This document shows, in pieces, positions 23,583 to 33,699 of a stretch of DNA of 64,000 nt. The position numbers and the translations under genes are program-made. Source of the stretch: JAWKMZ01 sp041391965 (GTDB taxonomy: Bacteria > Bacteroidota > Bacteroidia > Flavobacteriales > Flavobacteriaceae); contig JAWKMZ010000001.1 of assembly GCA_041391965.1 (NCBI GenBank), forward strand, positions 248,001 through 312,000, read 5' to 3'. The notes beneath the pieces are model-generated. The model ran no database searches and had not been told where the DNA came from. It worked only from the letters and a program-made list of their open reading frames with translations. How positions within the stretch are numbered: the stretch's first letter is position 1; the number at the start of each line of letters is the position of its first letter.

Positions 23583-25136
23583 TTATTTGATTTGATGTGT
23601 TGGTTTTAACAAATCCGTCACTGTTTTTACAGGATTAAAGGTAATCAATGGGACTTCCACAAAAATGGTGTTCCAATACGCCATACTTCCATTCCAAAGC
23701 CCTGGTAATTCTAATGCTTTTAAATCTTTTCCATTCTTTGTTTTTACTGATATAAATGCTGTTTTAGGGTCTACAAATTTTTGTAAATCAAAAGGAATTC
23801 CTTTATAGTTTTTTATACTACAAACAATATCAACTGGATTAAAATGGGTGGCTTTTTTGAGAATATCTTTTTGAAATTTATTTTTTTTATCAATTTGAGC
23901 CGACTCTACGATTTGAAGTGAAATAGCTCCACTTTCTTCTTTAACCCAAAAAGGGCCTCCTCCAGGTTCGCCTTCATTTTTAACCATACCACAAACTCTA
24001 ATTGGTCTATTTAATTTATCAAACAAATATTCTATTTGGTATTTTTTTGAATATTTTTCAAACTCATGACTTATAACAACATTAAGGTGGTTGTCTAAAA
24101 ATTTTGCGATGGCAATTAATTCATTTTCAGAAACCGTGTCGTTTTCTAAAGTATTCAAATGTTTAAATATGGTTTGTTGTAACTCTAAAAGTAAACCAGC
24201 CAACATTTTTTTATATTCGGCAACTTCTTTTTCATATTTATAAACCACAACATTGTCTATGTTTTTTATAAAAATCACATCGGCATCAAGGGCATTTAAA
24301 TTATCCAAAAGGGCACCATGACCAGAGGGTCTAAAGGTCAATTCTCCATTTTCGTCTCTAAAAGGGTCATCATTTGCTGTGACTGCAATTGTATCTGTTG
24401 TTTCTTTTTGATAAGAAAATGAGCTGTAAAATTTTGTGTTTGTTTTACGCTCTACAATGGCTTGAATACGCATAAACTCATCATCAAAAACATGCTTATA
24501 TCTTTCAGAAATTGTAAAATGTAAATGTGCTTCATTATTGCTTGATGCGTACAAGGCTGCTTCAAAAAGATGCTCTTCAAAAGCGGTTGCTATATGATCT
24601 TTATAAACATGAAATGGTAAAAGTCCCTTGGGATAAAATCCATAATTTAATTTATCACCATCAAGCATTGTTTTTACAAATAAAAACACCTGTTTATCAT
24701 TTGAATAGGTTTTATATTTAGGATAAAATGCTTGTAAAGCTTCTAAAACAAAATGATAAAAAGGAAATTTTTCAAGTCCAACCAAAAAAACAGACAAATC
24801 ATTTTCTTTGTTTCTATTGATGTACGAGTTAATGGTTTCATGCTCTGGATTGTACTCTTCAATAAATTTAAAAAGTGTTTTAAACATACGTGTGGCTGCA
24901 CCAGATGCTGGTACAAATTTAGAAAGGGTAATGGCATTTCTTTTGCTTTCAAAAAAATTGATGAAATCTTGTTTTTCTGAGGTTGAAAAAGTCTTGATAC
25001 CATTTCCAACAGTGGCTACTGCATTAAGATTAACAAAGGGTAAACCTGTTTTAAACAATTCTATTTGTGCATTAACGCTTGCTATGGTTAAGCCTTTGTT
25101 TTCAATCTGATTTATGTCCTTTTCCGTAAATTTCAC
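23583..25136 (-). CDS. DUF4301 family protein, GTG start
   Basis: A 517-residue cytoplasmic protein. It has LSKFVPASGAATRMFKTLF near residue 75 and FRPSGHGALLDNLNALDADVIFIKNIDNV near 255, the two signatures of DUF4301; the first resembles the phosphate-binding loop of nucleotidyltransferases. The role is unknown. The GTG start shares its G with the stop of the upstream kinase gene (TAGTG), so the two are translationally coupled, and arfB follows after 2 bp. Confidence 0.88.
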   Translation of the reverse strand: MKFTEKDINQIENKGLTIASVNAQIELFKTGLPFVNLNAVATVGNGIKTFSTSEKQDFINFFESKRNAITLSKFVPASGAATRMFKTLFKFIEEYNPEHETINSYINRNKENDLSVFLVGLEKFPFYHFVLEALQAFYPKYKTYSNDKQVFLFVKTMLDGDKLNYGFYPKGLLPFHVYKDHIATAFEEHLFEAALYASSNNEAHLHFTISERYKHVFDDEFMRIQAIVERKTNTKFYSSFSYQKETTDTIAVTANDDPFRDENGELTFRPSGHGALLDNLNALDADVIFIKNIDNVVVYKYEKEVAEYKKMLAGLLLELQQTIFKHLNTLENDTVSENELIAIAKFLDNHLNVVISHEFEKYSKKYQIEYLFDKLNRPIRVCGMVKNEGEPGGGPFWVKEESGAISLQIVESAQIDKKNKFQKDILKKATHFNPVDIVCSIKNYKGIPFDLQKFVDPKTAFISVKTKNGKDLKALELPGLWNGSMAYWNTIFVEVPLITFNPVKTVTDLLKPTHQIK

Positions 25137-25702
25137 TACTTTTTATTTAATAATTTATCAATGTGTTTTGTGGCTTCTTGCAACCGCTCTTTTAATGTTC
25201 CTTTTAATAACACATAATTTTTATTATGTGTTATTAAGGCATTTTCAAAAGCTTTAAACATCCGCTCTCTTTCATGTGGTTTATCTCGCAAATCGTCTGC
25301 TTCCCAAGGTGTGTCAATATAAGTCAAAAAGTACAAATCATATTCATTTTGAAGTGCATATTTTTCTAAAAGTGGATGACAAGTGCCATTGTAATACGCT
25401 TCGGAATAAACTTTGGTTTCCAACAAATCTGTATCACAAATTAATACAGAATCTGTTTTTTGAGCTAAGTTATTTTCTAAAGTCATCTGCCCAATTGCTA
25501 TTGGCAATAAATCGTCTGGTTCACAAGTTTTGCGTTCATTGTTCCATTTATTTTGAAGATATTCTCGTGCGTATTCTGGTACCCAAACCGAGCTGTAATA
25601 ACGTGCTAATTGCTCAGAAAGTGTTGTTTTTCCTGTCGATTCTGGTCCAAACAGCACAATTTTTATGCAATTTGCTGAGTGTTGTTTAAGCTTTTCTTCC
25701 AT
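25136..25702 (-). CDS. NadR-like P-loop kinase
   Basis: A 188-residue P-loop protein: Walker A GPESTGKTTL at about 19-28, then WVPEYAREYL and VLICDTDLLETKVYSE, as in the kinase domain of NadR (ribosylnicotinamide kinase). It lies between a PnuC-family transporter and DUF4301. NadR-type kinases trap nicotinamide riboside imported by PnuC; the thiamine-type context (PF01910-like protein, TPP-controlled receptor) makes thiamine an alternative substrate. The start overlaps the transporter gene by 40 bp. Confidence 0.8.
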   Translation of the reverse strand: MEEKLKQHSANCIKIVLFGPESTGKTTLSEQLARYYSSVWVPEYAREYLQNKWNNERKTCEPDDLLPIAIGQMTLENNLAQKTDSVLICDTDLLETKVYSEAYYNGTCHPLLEKYALQNEYDLYFLTYIDTPWEADDLRDKPHERERMFKAFENALITHNKNYVLLKGTLKERLQEATKHIDKLLNKK

Positions 25703-26295
25703 TCAATGTATCCTTGTATTGCTAATATGGTAAAAATTAAATATTGTAATGATAACATGCCTAATCCTCTGTAAGCATATAGTGGAATGGTAATTAAATC
25801 GCCTAAAATCCACAGCGTCCAATTCTCCAATTTCTTATTTGCCATATACCACATGGCTGTAAAGAAAATTCCTGAGGTTACAACATCAATATAATTTGGG
25901 ATTTGCATGGTATAACCAAATGCTTTATAGACTAAATAAGTAATAATCATGGTCAACACAAAAAACAGGATTCCTACTTGTTTTTCTTTAAACGTTGTTC
26001 TTGAAATTGGTACAACATAGGTATTATTGCTTTTTCGAGACCAGTTCCACCAACCATAAATACTCATGATGGAGTAGTAAAAATTCATCATCATATCACC
26101 ATAATACTGATTAATATACAGCAAATACACTGTAATTACTGTACAAATAATTCCTGTTGGATATACCAAAATATCTTCCTTTTTGGCGTACCATACACTC
26201 AAAATACCAAACACAAAAGCAATGGCTTCTAAAACAATTTGATGAGTTGGCGCATCATGATAAGCATTTAAAAAGAAATCAAAAATGTGGTTCAT
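25663..26295 (-). CDS. pnuC: PnuC-family vitamin transporter (PnuC or PnuT)
   Basis: A 210-residue membrane protein with seven hydrophobic segments and the family sequence WYAKKEDILVYPTGIICT and GWWNW in the third to fourth segment. PnuC carries nicotinamide riboside and PnuT, a close relative in Bacteroidota, carries thiamine; both work by facilitated diffusion with a kinase as trap. The next genes are a kinase and, upstream, a thiamine-binding-like protein, which favours PnuT, but the sequence alone does not decide. Overlaps the upstream gene by 17 bp and the kinase gene by 40 bp. Confidence 0.85.
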   Translation of the reverse strand: MNHIFDFFLNAYHDAPTHQIVLEAIAFVFGILSVWYAKKEDILVYPTGIICTVITVYLLYINQYYGDMMMNFYYSIMSIYGWWNWSRKSNNTYVVPISRTTFKEKQVGILFFVLTMIITYLVYKAFGYTMQIPNYIDVVTSGIFFTAMWYMANKKLENWTLWILGDLITIPLYAYRGLGMLSLQYLIFTILAIQGYIEWKKSLNNTQQIA

Positions 26296-26539
26296 AATTG
26301 CGTCTATCAGATTTTACGATTTTTAGAAGTAGCAAACCGTTTTCAATCAGTTCAAAAGCGTCTTTGATTTCTTTGGTAAGCACATTCATTACCTCATCAT
26401 AACTGCCATAAACCTGCGTACTTAAAGGATTTTCAATCACTTTTAGATTGGAAGCTCTCAATTTTTTTATAAAATGGATAATGGCTGGTTCATAGTCATC
26501 ATGCAAAGGTGTTAAAGTTAACTCTACTGATATGTTCAT
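26279..26539 (-). CDS. Thiamine-binding-like protein (PF01910 / MTH1187 family)
   Basis: An 86-residue protein beginning MNISVELTLTPLHDDYEPAI with IENPLSTQVYGSYDEVM and the ending KIVKSDRRNYEPHF, the pattern of the PF01910 family. Family members fold as ferredoxin-like oligomers and some bind thiamine or HMP. It heads the operon with the PnuC-type transporter (17-bp overlap), which supports a role in thiamine uptake or buffering in the cytoplasm. Confidence 0.85.
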   Translation of the reverse strand: MNISVELTLTPLHDDYEPAIIHFIKKLRASNLKVIENPLSTQVYGSYDEVMNVLTKEIKDAFELIENGLLLLKIVKSDRRNYEPHF

Positions 26540-26580
26540 GTTTTTAGATTTGAGATGAGAAAAAATCTTGATTTTTTATT

Positions 26581-27361
26581 CTATACTTTTTTTAATTCTT
26601 CAAAAAAATGTTCGTTTTCTTCAAAAGCAGTGCCAATAACTACCAAATTAGCACCTGAATTATAAGCATTTTCTAATTGTTGTTTGCTTCTGATTCCGCC
26701 TCCAACAATTAATGGAATATGTAATTCTTGCTTTACTGCTGAAATAATTTGGGCAGAAATAGGCTGTTTTGCACCACTTCCGGCTTCTAAATAAATCAAT
26801 TTCATGCCTAAAAATTCGCCAGCTTTTGCAGTATCTACGATAGCTTGAACATCATTTATAGGCATTGGGATGGTTCCTGTAACTTTTTGAACTGAAGTTT
26901 CTTTTCCGTTTTCAATCAATAGGTAACCTGTTGGAATAACTTCAATTTTAGATGTTCTTAATTTTGAAACCGCTTGCACTTGTTTTCCAATTAAATACTC
27001 TGCATTTCGTCCTGAAAGTAACGACAGAAACAACAAAGCATCTGCCTTATCAGTAAGTTGAGTAACGTCACCAGGAAATAAAATTATTGGAAGTTTTGTA
27101 AGTTTTTTTATTTCAATAACCAAGGTTTCAGTCACTTCATCTTCAACAGTACTTCCGCCTACAAAAATATGAGTTATTACAGACTCATTCACTTTTTTTA
27201 AAAAATCAGACAGTTTTTCAATAAGCATTTTATCAGGGTCTATTAAAACCACTAACAATTTTTCTTCTTTAGAAATTGAATTTAAAATATCCTTATATAT
27301 GTTTTTATTAGTCACGTATGCACAAATATTTTTCTGTTTTTTGGTCTGGTTCTTGGTTTTG

Positions 27362-27378
<17 letters not shown>
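26581..27378 (-). CDS. Geranylgeranylglyceryl / heptaprenylglyceryl phosphate synthase
   Basis: A 265-residue TIM-barrel prenyltransferase that joins an isoprenyl diphosphate to sn-glycerol-1-phosphate. Family motifs: VVLIDPDK, IFVGGST, ILFPGDVTQ, KLIYLEAGSGA and VGGGIRSKQQLENA. Bacterial members make ether lipids of unclear use in Bacteroidota. The first 20 residues are lysine-rich and not conserved; the ATG at 27378 lies within the 3' end of the PPTase gene, and a GTG at 27315 is a possible alternative. Confidence 0.92.
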
Positions 27379-28000
<622 letters not shown>

Positions 28001-28023
28001 TTAATATTCTGAAAGTTAATAGT

Positions 28024-28031
28024 TATCTTTG
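28024..28031 (+). promoter_or_regulatory. Promoter -7 box of ahcY
   Basis: TATCTTTG matches the TAnnTTTG box of Flavobacteriia, 105 bp before the ahcY start. A small palindrome CTGCC-TTA-GGCAG lies just downstream in the leader. No clear -33 TTG. Confidence 0.55.
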
Positions 28032-28135
28032 CACTGCCTTAGGCAGATTTAACAATTTTTGAAAAGCGAATTTAACTATTTTTAAGTTCCAAACCCAAAG
28101 TTGTTTCCTTTTAAAACCATTAAGAAAAAAGAATT

Positions 28136-29452
28136 ATGAATACAAAAACAATTCCTTACGTACCCTTTAAAGTTAAAGATCTATCACTTGCGGCTTGGGG
28201 AAGAAAAGAAATAGAATTAGCTGAAGCCGAAATGCCAGGATTGATGAGCCTTCGCGAAGAATACGGAAACTCTCAACCACTTAAAGGTGCTCGTATTGCA
28301 GGATGTTTGCATATGACCATTCAAACAGCAGTTTTGATTGAAACCCTAAAAGCACTTGGTGCTGAAGTGACATGGAGTTCTTGTAATATTTTCTCTACGC
28401 AAGACCAAGCTGCTGCTGCTATTGCTGCTGCTGGAATTCCGGTGTATGCTTGGAAAGGAATGAATGAAGAAGAGTTTGATTGGTGTATTGAACAAACGTT
28501 ATTTTTTGGTGAAGACAGACAACCATTGAACATGATTTTAGATGATGGAGGCGATTTGACCAATATGGTTTTTGATAAATATCCAGAATTAATGGCTGGA
28601 ATTAACGGTCTTTCTGAAGAAACAACAACAGGAGTTCATAGACTCTATGAGCGTATGAAAAACGGCACTTTATCAATGCCAGCAATTAATGTGAACGACT
28701 CTGTGACCAAATCAAAATTTGATAATAAATACGGTTGTCGTGAAAGTGCTGTTGATGCTATCCGACGTGCTACTGATGTAATGTTAGCAGGAAAACGTGT
28801 GGTTGTTTGTGGCTATGGTGATGTTGGTAAAGGAACTGCAGCCTCTTTTAAAGGTGCAGGAAGCATTGTAACTGTTACCGAAATTGACCCAATTTGTGCA
28901 TTGCAAGCTGCAATGGATGGTTTTGAAGTAAAAAAATTAGAAACCGTTGTTGCTAATGCTGATATTGTAATTACAACAACTGGAAATAAAGACATCGTAC
29001 AAGGACGCCATTTTGAAATGATGAAAGACAAAACCATTGTTTGTAATATTGGTCATTTTGACAACGAAATTGAAATGTCTTGGCTAAACAAAAACTTTGG
29101 AAACACTAAAGTAGAAATTAAGCCACAGGTTGATAAATATACAATAAATGGTAAAGATATTATCATTCTGGCAGAAGGGAGATTGGTAAATTTAGGTTGT
29201 GCTACAGGACATCCAAGTTTTGTGATGAGCAACTCCTTTACCAACCAAACTTTAGCACAAATAGAACTTTGGACTAACAGAGACGCTTACGAAAATAAAG
29301 TATATATGTTACCAAAACATTTAGATGAAAAGGTTGCCAAATTACACTTAGCAAAAATTGGTGTTGAGTTAACTGAACTGCGTAATGACCAAGCCGACTA
29401 TATTGGTGTTCCTGTGGAAGGGCCTTTTAAGCCTGAGTATTACAGATATTAA
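28136..29452 (+). CDS. ahcY: Adenosylhomocysteinase
   Basis: Hydrolyses S-adenosylhomocysteine to adenosine and homocysteine and so keeps methylation going. The 438-residue protein has LDDGGDLTN, the NAD-binding GYGDVGKG and the C-terminal ending PFKPEYYRY typical of the family. Essential residues for substrate binding (CNIFSTQDQAAAAI) are present. The transcript has a leader of about 100 bases and ends at the terminator at 29465-29490. It is followed by two genes that fit methionine salvage. Confidence 0.98.
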   Translation: MNTKTIPYVPFKVKDLSLAAWGRKEIELAEAEMPGLMSLREEYGNSQPLKGARIAGCLHMTIQTAVLIETLKALGAEVTWSSCNIFSTQDQAAAAIAAAGIPVYAWKGMNEEEFDWCIEQTLFFGEDRQPLNMILDDGGDLTNMVFDKYPELMAGINGLSEETTTGVHRLYERMKNGTLSMPAINVNDSVTKSKFDNKYGCRESAVDAIRRATDVMLAGKRVVVCGYGDVGKGTAASFKGAGSIVTVTEIDPICALQAAMDGFEVKKLETVVANADIVITTTGNKDIVQGRHFEMMKDKTIVCNIGHFDNEIEMSWLNKNFGNTKVEIKPQVDKYTINGKDIIILAEGRLVNLGCATGHPSFVMSNSFTNQTLAQIELWTNRDAYENKVYMLPKHLDEKVAKLHLAKIGVELTELRNDQADYIGVPVEGPFKPEYYRY

Positions 29453-29464
29453 AATTTCAAAAAA

Positions 29465-29490
29465 AATCCCAAGCAGATATGTTTGGGATT
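29465..29490 (+). terminator. Terminator after ahcY
   Basis: Stem AATCCCAA/TTGGGATT (29465-29472, 29483-29490) followed by a T run. Confidence 0.85.
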
Positions 29491-29559
29491 TTTTTGTTTT
29501 TAGCTATTACTTAAACACCTCGTTTAAAAATTGATAAAAGAAGTTAGTATCTTTACAAG

Positions 29560-30702
29560 ATGCAACACACATCAAAACTCCCAAACGTTGGCACTACCAT
29601 TTTTTCGGTAATGAGTGCTTTGGCAACACAACATAATGCAATCAATTTATCACAAGGGTTTCCAAATTTTAAAAGCGACCAAAAACTAATTGATTTAGTT
29701 TCTAATGCGATGCGTTTTGGTTACAACCAATATGCTCCAATGCCTGGAAGCCTTGAATTGAGAGAAGCTATTGCAAAAAAAATTGAGCGCCTTTACAACA
29801 CAAGTTACCATCCAGAAACTGAAATAACAGTCACTGCTGGTGCAACACAAGCCATTTACACTATAATTTCTGCTTTTATTAGACCAAATGACGAAGTCCT
29901 TATTTTTAAACCCGCTTATGATTGTTATGAGCCAACTATTGAACTTAATGGAGGCAAAACCGTTGCTATTCAATTAACAGCTCCTAACTATAAAATTGAT
30001 TGGTATGCCGTAAAACAACGCATCAATACCAATACTAAAATGATTATTATCAATACACCACAAAATCCAAGTGGAACTTTGTTTTCTAAAGATGATATGC
30101 TTCAGTTACAAGCATTACTTAAAGGAACTGATATTATTTTGTTGAGTGACGAAGTGTATGAACATATTATTTTTGACAATCAAAAACATCAATCGGCTTG
30201 TTTGTTTCCTGATTTAAAAAACAGAAGTTTTATTGTTGCTTCCTTTGGGAAAACATTTCATAACACAGGTTGGAAAGTTGGGTATTGCTGTGCTCCAAAA
30301 GAATTGATGAACGAATTTCAAAAAACACATCAGTTTAATGTATTTTGTGTCAATCATCCTATGCAAAAGGCATTGGCAGATTATCTGCAAGAGCCTAATC
30401 ATTATTTAGAATTGTCTGATTTTTACCAAGAAAAACGCGATTTATTTTTAAAACTCATCAACAATTCCAGATTCAAATTTACAGCTTCCAAAGGCACTTA
30501 TTTTCAAGTGTTAGACTATTCCAACATCACAAACGAACAGGATGTTGATTTTGCAAAACGCTTAACTATACAAAACAAAATAGCCTCCATTCCACTTTCG
30601 GTTTTTAACCAAAACAACTTAGACCATAAGGTATTGCGCTTCTGTTTTGCAAAAACCGACGACACTTTAAAAAAAGCTGCGGAAATTTTGTGCAACATAT
30701 AA
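29560..30702 (+). CDS. Methionine-type aminotransferase (class I/II PLP)
   Basis: A 380-residue PLP enzyme with INLSQGFPNF, the cofactor lysine in SFGKTFHNTGWKVGYC and the substrate arginine in the C-terminal VLRFCFAKTD. It belongs to the YbdL/KAT-like branch that transaminates methionine or its keto acid and glutamine. The omega-amidase gene two genes downstream would hydrolyse the alpha-ketoglutaramate that such a glutamine transaminase makes. A TATCTTTA box lies just before the start. Confidence 0.93.
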   Translation: MQHTSKLPNVGTTIFSVMSALATQHNAINLSQGFPNFKSDQKLIDLVSNAMRFGYNQYAPMPGSLELREAIAKKIERLYNTSYHPETEITVTAGATQAIYTIISAFIRPNDEVLIFKPAYDCYEPTIELNGGKTVAIQLTAPNYKIDWYAVKQRINTNTKMIIINTPQNPSGTLFSKDDMLQLQALLKGTDIILLSDEVYEHIIFDNQKHQSACLFPDLKNRSFIVASFGKTFHNTGWKVGYCCAPKELMNEFQKTHQFNVFCVNHPMQKALADYLQEPNHYLELSDFYQEKRDLFLKLINNSRFKFTASKGTYFQVLDYSNITNEQDVDFAKRLTIQNKIASIPLSVFNQNNLDHKVLRFCFAKTDDTLKKAAEILCNI

Positions 30703-30803
30703 AAATACCACTACATTTGGTAGGTTAAAACCTTGTTAAATAAGTGACTTTTTTGATTAAATAGTGTTTATTACTATATACAAACATTAAAAATTATTGA
30801 ATT

Positions 30804-31271
30804 ATGAAATTATGGGTACTCCTTTTGTTTTTAGGATTTGGATTTGCAGCAAATGCACAACAAGTTATTAGTAATGGTGTGGCTTATGAAGTCAAAGGAA
30901 AAGCTATTTTTAAAGATGGCGTAGATATTACAGAAACCTTATCGGTTGAGCAACAAAAAGAAATTAAACGCACATTAGACAACAAACTTAAAGAAGCATC
31001 AAAAGCTGAAAAAGCTATAAAAAAAGCTGAAAAAGAAGCAAAAAAGGCCGAAAATGCCCAAAAAAGAGCAGAAAAGGACTTAAAACAAAAACAAAAAGCA
31101 CAAGACAAATTTGAAAAGGCCTCTAAAAATTTATCCAAAAATCAAGAAAAATACGAAAAGCTAAAACGCAAAGGTAAATTATCACCTAACGATGAAGCCA
31201 AATGGTTGAAAAAACTGGAGAATTACAAAAAAGACCTCGACAAAGCCAAGAAAAAATTGGAGCGTTCCTAA
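30804..31271 (+). CDS. Secreted lysine-rich coiled-coil protein, unknown function
   Basis: A 155-residue protein with a signal peptide (MKLWVLLLFLGFGFAANAQ), a short strand region (GVAYEVKGKAIFKDGVD) and then, from about residue 50, a continuous charged coiled coil rich in Lys, Glu and Ala (EKEAKKAENAQKRAEKDL). It stops 3 bp before the omega-amidase gene. The role is not known; similar short coiled-coil exports are common in Flavobacteriia. Confidence 0.78.
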   Translation: MKLWVLLLFLGFGFAANAQQVISNGVAYEVKGKAIFKDGVDITETLSVEQQKEIKRTLDNKLKEASKAEKAIKKAEKEAKKAENAQKRAEKDLKQKQKAQDKFEKASKNLSKNQEKYEKLKRKGKLSPNDEAKWLKKLENYKKDLDKAKKKLERS

Positions 31272-31274
31272 AAC

Positions 31275-32054
31275 GTGCAAACACAACTCAACATAGCATT
31301 GATTCAGACGATTTTGATTTGGGAAAATCCCATTCAAAATCGTTTGCTTTTATCAGAAAAAATAAATGCTATTTCAAAACCTGTTGATATTATTGTGCTT
31401 CCTGAAATGTTTACGACTGGTTTTACAATGAATCCGAAAGACGTTTTTGAAACGATGGATGGAGACACTGTTTTGTGGATGAAAGCTTTAGCTTCAAAAA
31501 AAAATGCTGCCATTACAGGAAGTTTAATTGTTAAAGAACATAACTCGTATTATAACCGTTTACTTTTTGTGCATCCAAATGGACAAATAGATACTTATGA
31601 CAAACGTCATACGTTTACACTTGCTGGCGAAGACAAAATCTATGCTGCTGGAACTCAAAAATGTATCGTTACTTACAACGGTTGGAAAATTTGTCCTTTA
31701 ATTTGTTACGATTTACGTTTTCCTGTTTGGGCAAGAAACACTGAAAATTACGATGTTTTAATCTATGTTGCTAATTGGCCAACACTAAGAATACACGCTT
31801 GGGACACTTTGCTAAAAGCGAGAGCTATTGAAAATATGGCGTATTGTATTGGTGTTAACAGAGTTGGATTAGATGGTAATAACCACGAATATTCTGGTCA
31901 TTCTGCAGCTTATGATGTTTTAGGAAACCGAATTGACCACATTCCTTTTGATAAAGAAATAACAGCGATTGTCACGCTTCAAAAACAAGAAATTGAAACC
32001 TATCGCAAAAAGCTTAATTTTTTATCGGATCAGGATTCGTTTTCTCTAACGTAA
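31275..32054 (+). CDS. Omega-amidase (nitrilase family), GTG start
   Basis: A 259-residue carbon-nitrogen hydrolase with the catalytic triad Glu44 (VLPEMFTTGF), Lys near 110 (YDKRHTFTLAGE) and Cys near 145 (ICYDLRFPVWAR). The YafV-like branch hydrolyses alpha-ketoglutaramate, the by-product of glutamine transaminases such as the gene upstream. The start is GTG at 31275. The 3' end overlaps the convergent Ig-like lipoprotein gene by 41 bp. Confidence 0.93.
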   Translation: MQTQLNIALIQTILIWENPIQNRLLLSEKINAISKPVDIIVLPEMFTTGFTMNPKDVFETMDGDTVLWMKALASKKNAAITGSLIVKEHNSYYNRLLFVHPNGQIDTYDKRHTFTLAGEDKIYAAGTQKCIVTYNGWKICPLICYDLRFPVWARNTENYDVLIYVANWPTLRIHAWDTLLKARAIENMAYCIGVNRVGLDGNNHEYSGHSAAYDVLGNRIDHIPFDKEITAIVTLQKQEIETYRKKLNFLSDQDSFSLT

Positions 32055-33645
32055 ATTCCTGAACCAAATCCCAACCCGTTCTTGCATCTAACATATCTGG
32101 ATAATAGCTAATTCGTTCTGGTTGTTGTTGTTTTAAAAAATTACCAGTATCCCATTTTTGATTGCCATTGGTATCAAAAACAACTCTTAAAAAGTAAGTT
32201 CCTGGAGTAATATGTCTAAAATCAAACACTTGTGGTTGTGTTGCTGCAATTTCGTATTTTACGTCACCTTTATTGTCTACTAATTGCGTAATTAAAGGAT
32301 AGATGGCATTTACAAGGGTTACTCTAACATCTGACAAATCTGAAAACGGTTTTGTTTTTAATGAAAAATTCAGTGTGTCATTAACATTGCCAAAAAAGTC
32401 GGTTAATGCTTCAGGGAGCATTTGTATTTTATAAGTATTGTCTTCTTTTTTATCAAATTTAAAAGTGTAGCGATTGGTTAGTGAGTCTAATTCTGTTTTA
32501 AAAGGAACATTTAAAGAGTCTTTATCAAGAATAGAAATATTGTGTTCGTTTATCTTTGTAAACGGAATGGAGGCTTCAATTTGAAAATCTTCACCATATT
32601 TTAAACTTCCTGTTTGAACTGATTTTATTGTTAAGGAGTCTTTTTCCAGCTCTCTAAAACGAAGCTTTAAAGTATCTACAACCGCTTTGTTTTTAACCAC
32701 AAAAAAGGTGGAATCCAAGGCTAATTTTGGTTTGTACCAATAGTATAAACTATCTGCTTTTTTATCTTTGGTGATGCGGCTTTCAAAGTCTTCAGGTGTT
32801 GCCGAAAGCATCTTAATTTTCACAGTTTTATAATCGCCTTCATATCCAAAAGCAATTTTTTGACCAGCAACTTGTTTGGGTTTAAACACTTTAAAATCTA
32901 AATCTTCTTTAAATAATTTAATGGTGTAAAGTGAGTCTGTTGGCACAGTAATGACCTTGCCATAAAACCCAATTTTATCCGTTTTTTGTTGATAGGTGTA
33001 ATTTTTATTTTCGTCTTTTAAAGCCACTAATCTATAGGTTCCTGCTTTAATATTATCAATACTAAAAGTGGTAATGCTATCTAAGGTATTGGTAACATAT
33101 TTAGGTTTCTTTTTATAAACGATAGAGTCTGTATAAGTAGAATCTGCTTCGTATAACATGACAGAAACAAATTTGTCTGTAACATTACTTTCGGCATCAA
33201 CAATAGTTCCTTTTACTGATAGCGAATCGATATAACTTCCTGTTGAAAACACATATTTATAATAAGGATACGGATTGCCTTCGTTATTATCGACAATACT
33301 TTGCCCAAAATTAAACGCATAGGTCGTGTTTGGTTCTAAGGTGTCTTTTATTTTTATGGTGATGTATTTACTCGCAGTTCCTAAAGGTGTAATGTCTGGT
33401 TCAGGATCCATTGGTGGCGAAATAATCAGCTGTTTTTGGATATCTTTTATTTTGACATACTCATTAAAGTAAATTTTAATTTCTTTTCCTGTAAAATTAG
33501 TGCTGTAATTTTCAGGAACTGAACGCGTAATTTTTGGTGGTTCCACATCTTTTTCGCCTCCAGAAGGTGTGCCTCTATTGGCACAATTAGCAAGTGTAGC
33601 AAGCAATACAACAAAAAGTACAGATTTATAAAAGGGTTTAAACAT
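32014..33645 (-). CDS. Ig-like domain lipoprotein
   Basis: A 543-residue lipoprotein (LATLANC, cysteine 21). The N-terminal 130 residues form an SbsA-type Ig-like domain (PPKITRSVPENYSTNFTGKEIKIYFNEYVK, split here only by context), and a second, transthyretin-like strand region occurs near 175-215 (TFSIDNIKAGTYRLVALKDENKN). The end repeats such a strand (HITPGTYFLRVVFDTNGNQKWDTG). This layout is found in a conserved Bacteroidota envelope protein of unknown function near comF. Confidence 0.85.
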   Translation of the reverse strand: MFKPFYKSVLFVVLLATLANCANRGTPSGGEKDVEPPKITRSVPENYSTNFTGKEIKIYFNEYVKIKDIQKQLIISPPMDPEPDITPLGTASKYITIKIKDTLEPNTTYAFNFGQSIVDNNEGNPYPYYKYVFSTGSYIDSLSVKGTIVDAESNVTDKFVSVMLYEADSTYTDSIVYKKKPKYVTNTLDSITTFSIDNIKAGTYRLVALKDENKNYTYQQKTDKIGFYGKVITVPTDSLYTIKLFKEDLDFKVFKPKQVAGQKIAFGYEGDYKTVKIKMLSATPEDFESRITKDKKADSLYYWYKPKLALDSTFFVVKNKAVVDTLKLRFRELEKDSLTIKSVQTGSLKYGEDFQIEASIPFTKINEHNISILDKDSLNVPFKTELDSLTNRYTFKFDKKEDNTYKIQMLPEALTDFFGNVNDTLNFSLKTKPFSDLSDVRVTLVNAIYPLITQLVDNKGDVKYEIAATQPQVFDFRHITPGTYFLRVVFDTNGNQKWDTGNFLKQQQPERISYYPDMLDARTGWDLVQEFTLEKTNPDPIKN

Positions 33646-33699
33646 TATCTGGTTTAAATTTTAGGCAAATTAACGACATATTTTATTGAAACGGAAAAA

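Noticed and set aside
24527..25110. Several plus-strand open frames opposite DUF4301
   Set aside because: Low-complexity shadows without start context or family motifs; the minus-strand gene is clear.
28032..28135. SAH or SAM riboswitch in the ahcY leader
   Set aside because: The leader has only a small CTGCC/GGCAG stem and none of the conserved blocks of these riboswitches that I could recognise.
30884..31138. Minus-strand frame opposite the coiled-coil gene
   Set aside because: It is a mirror of the Lys/Glu/Ala repeats (runs of Phe and Ser) and not a gene.
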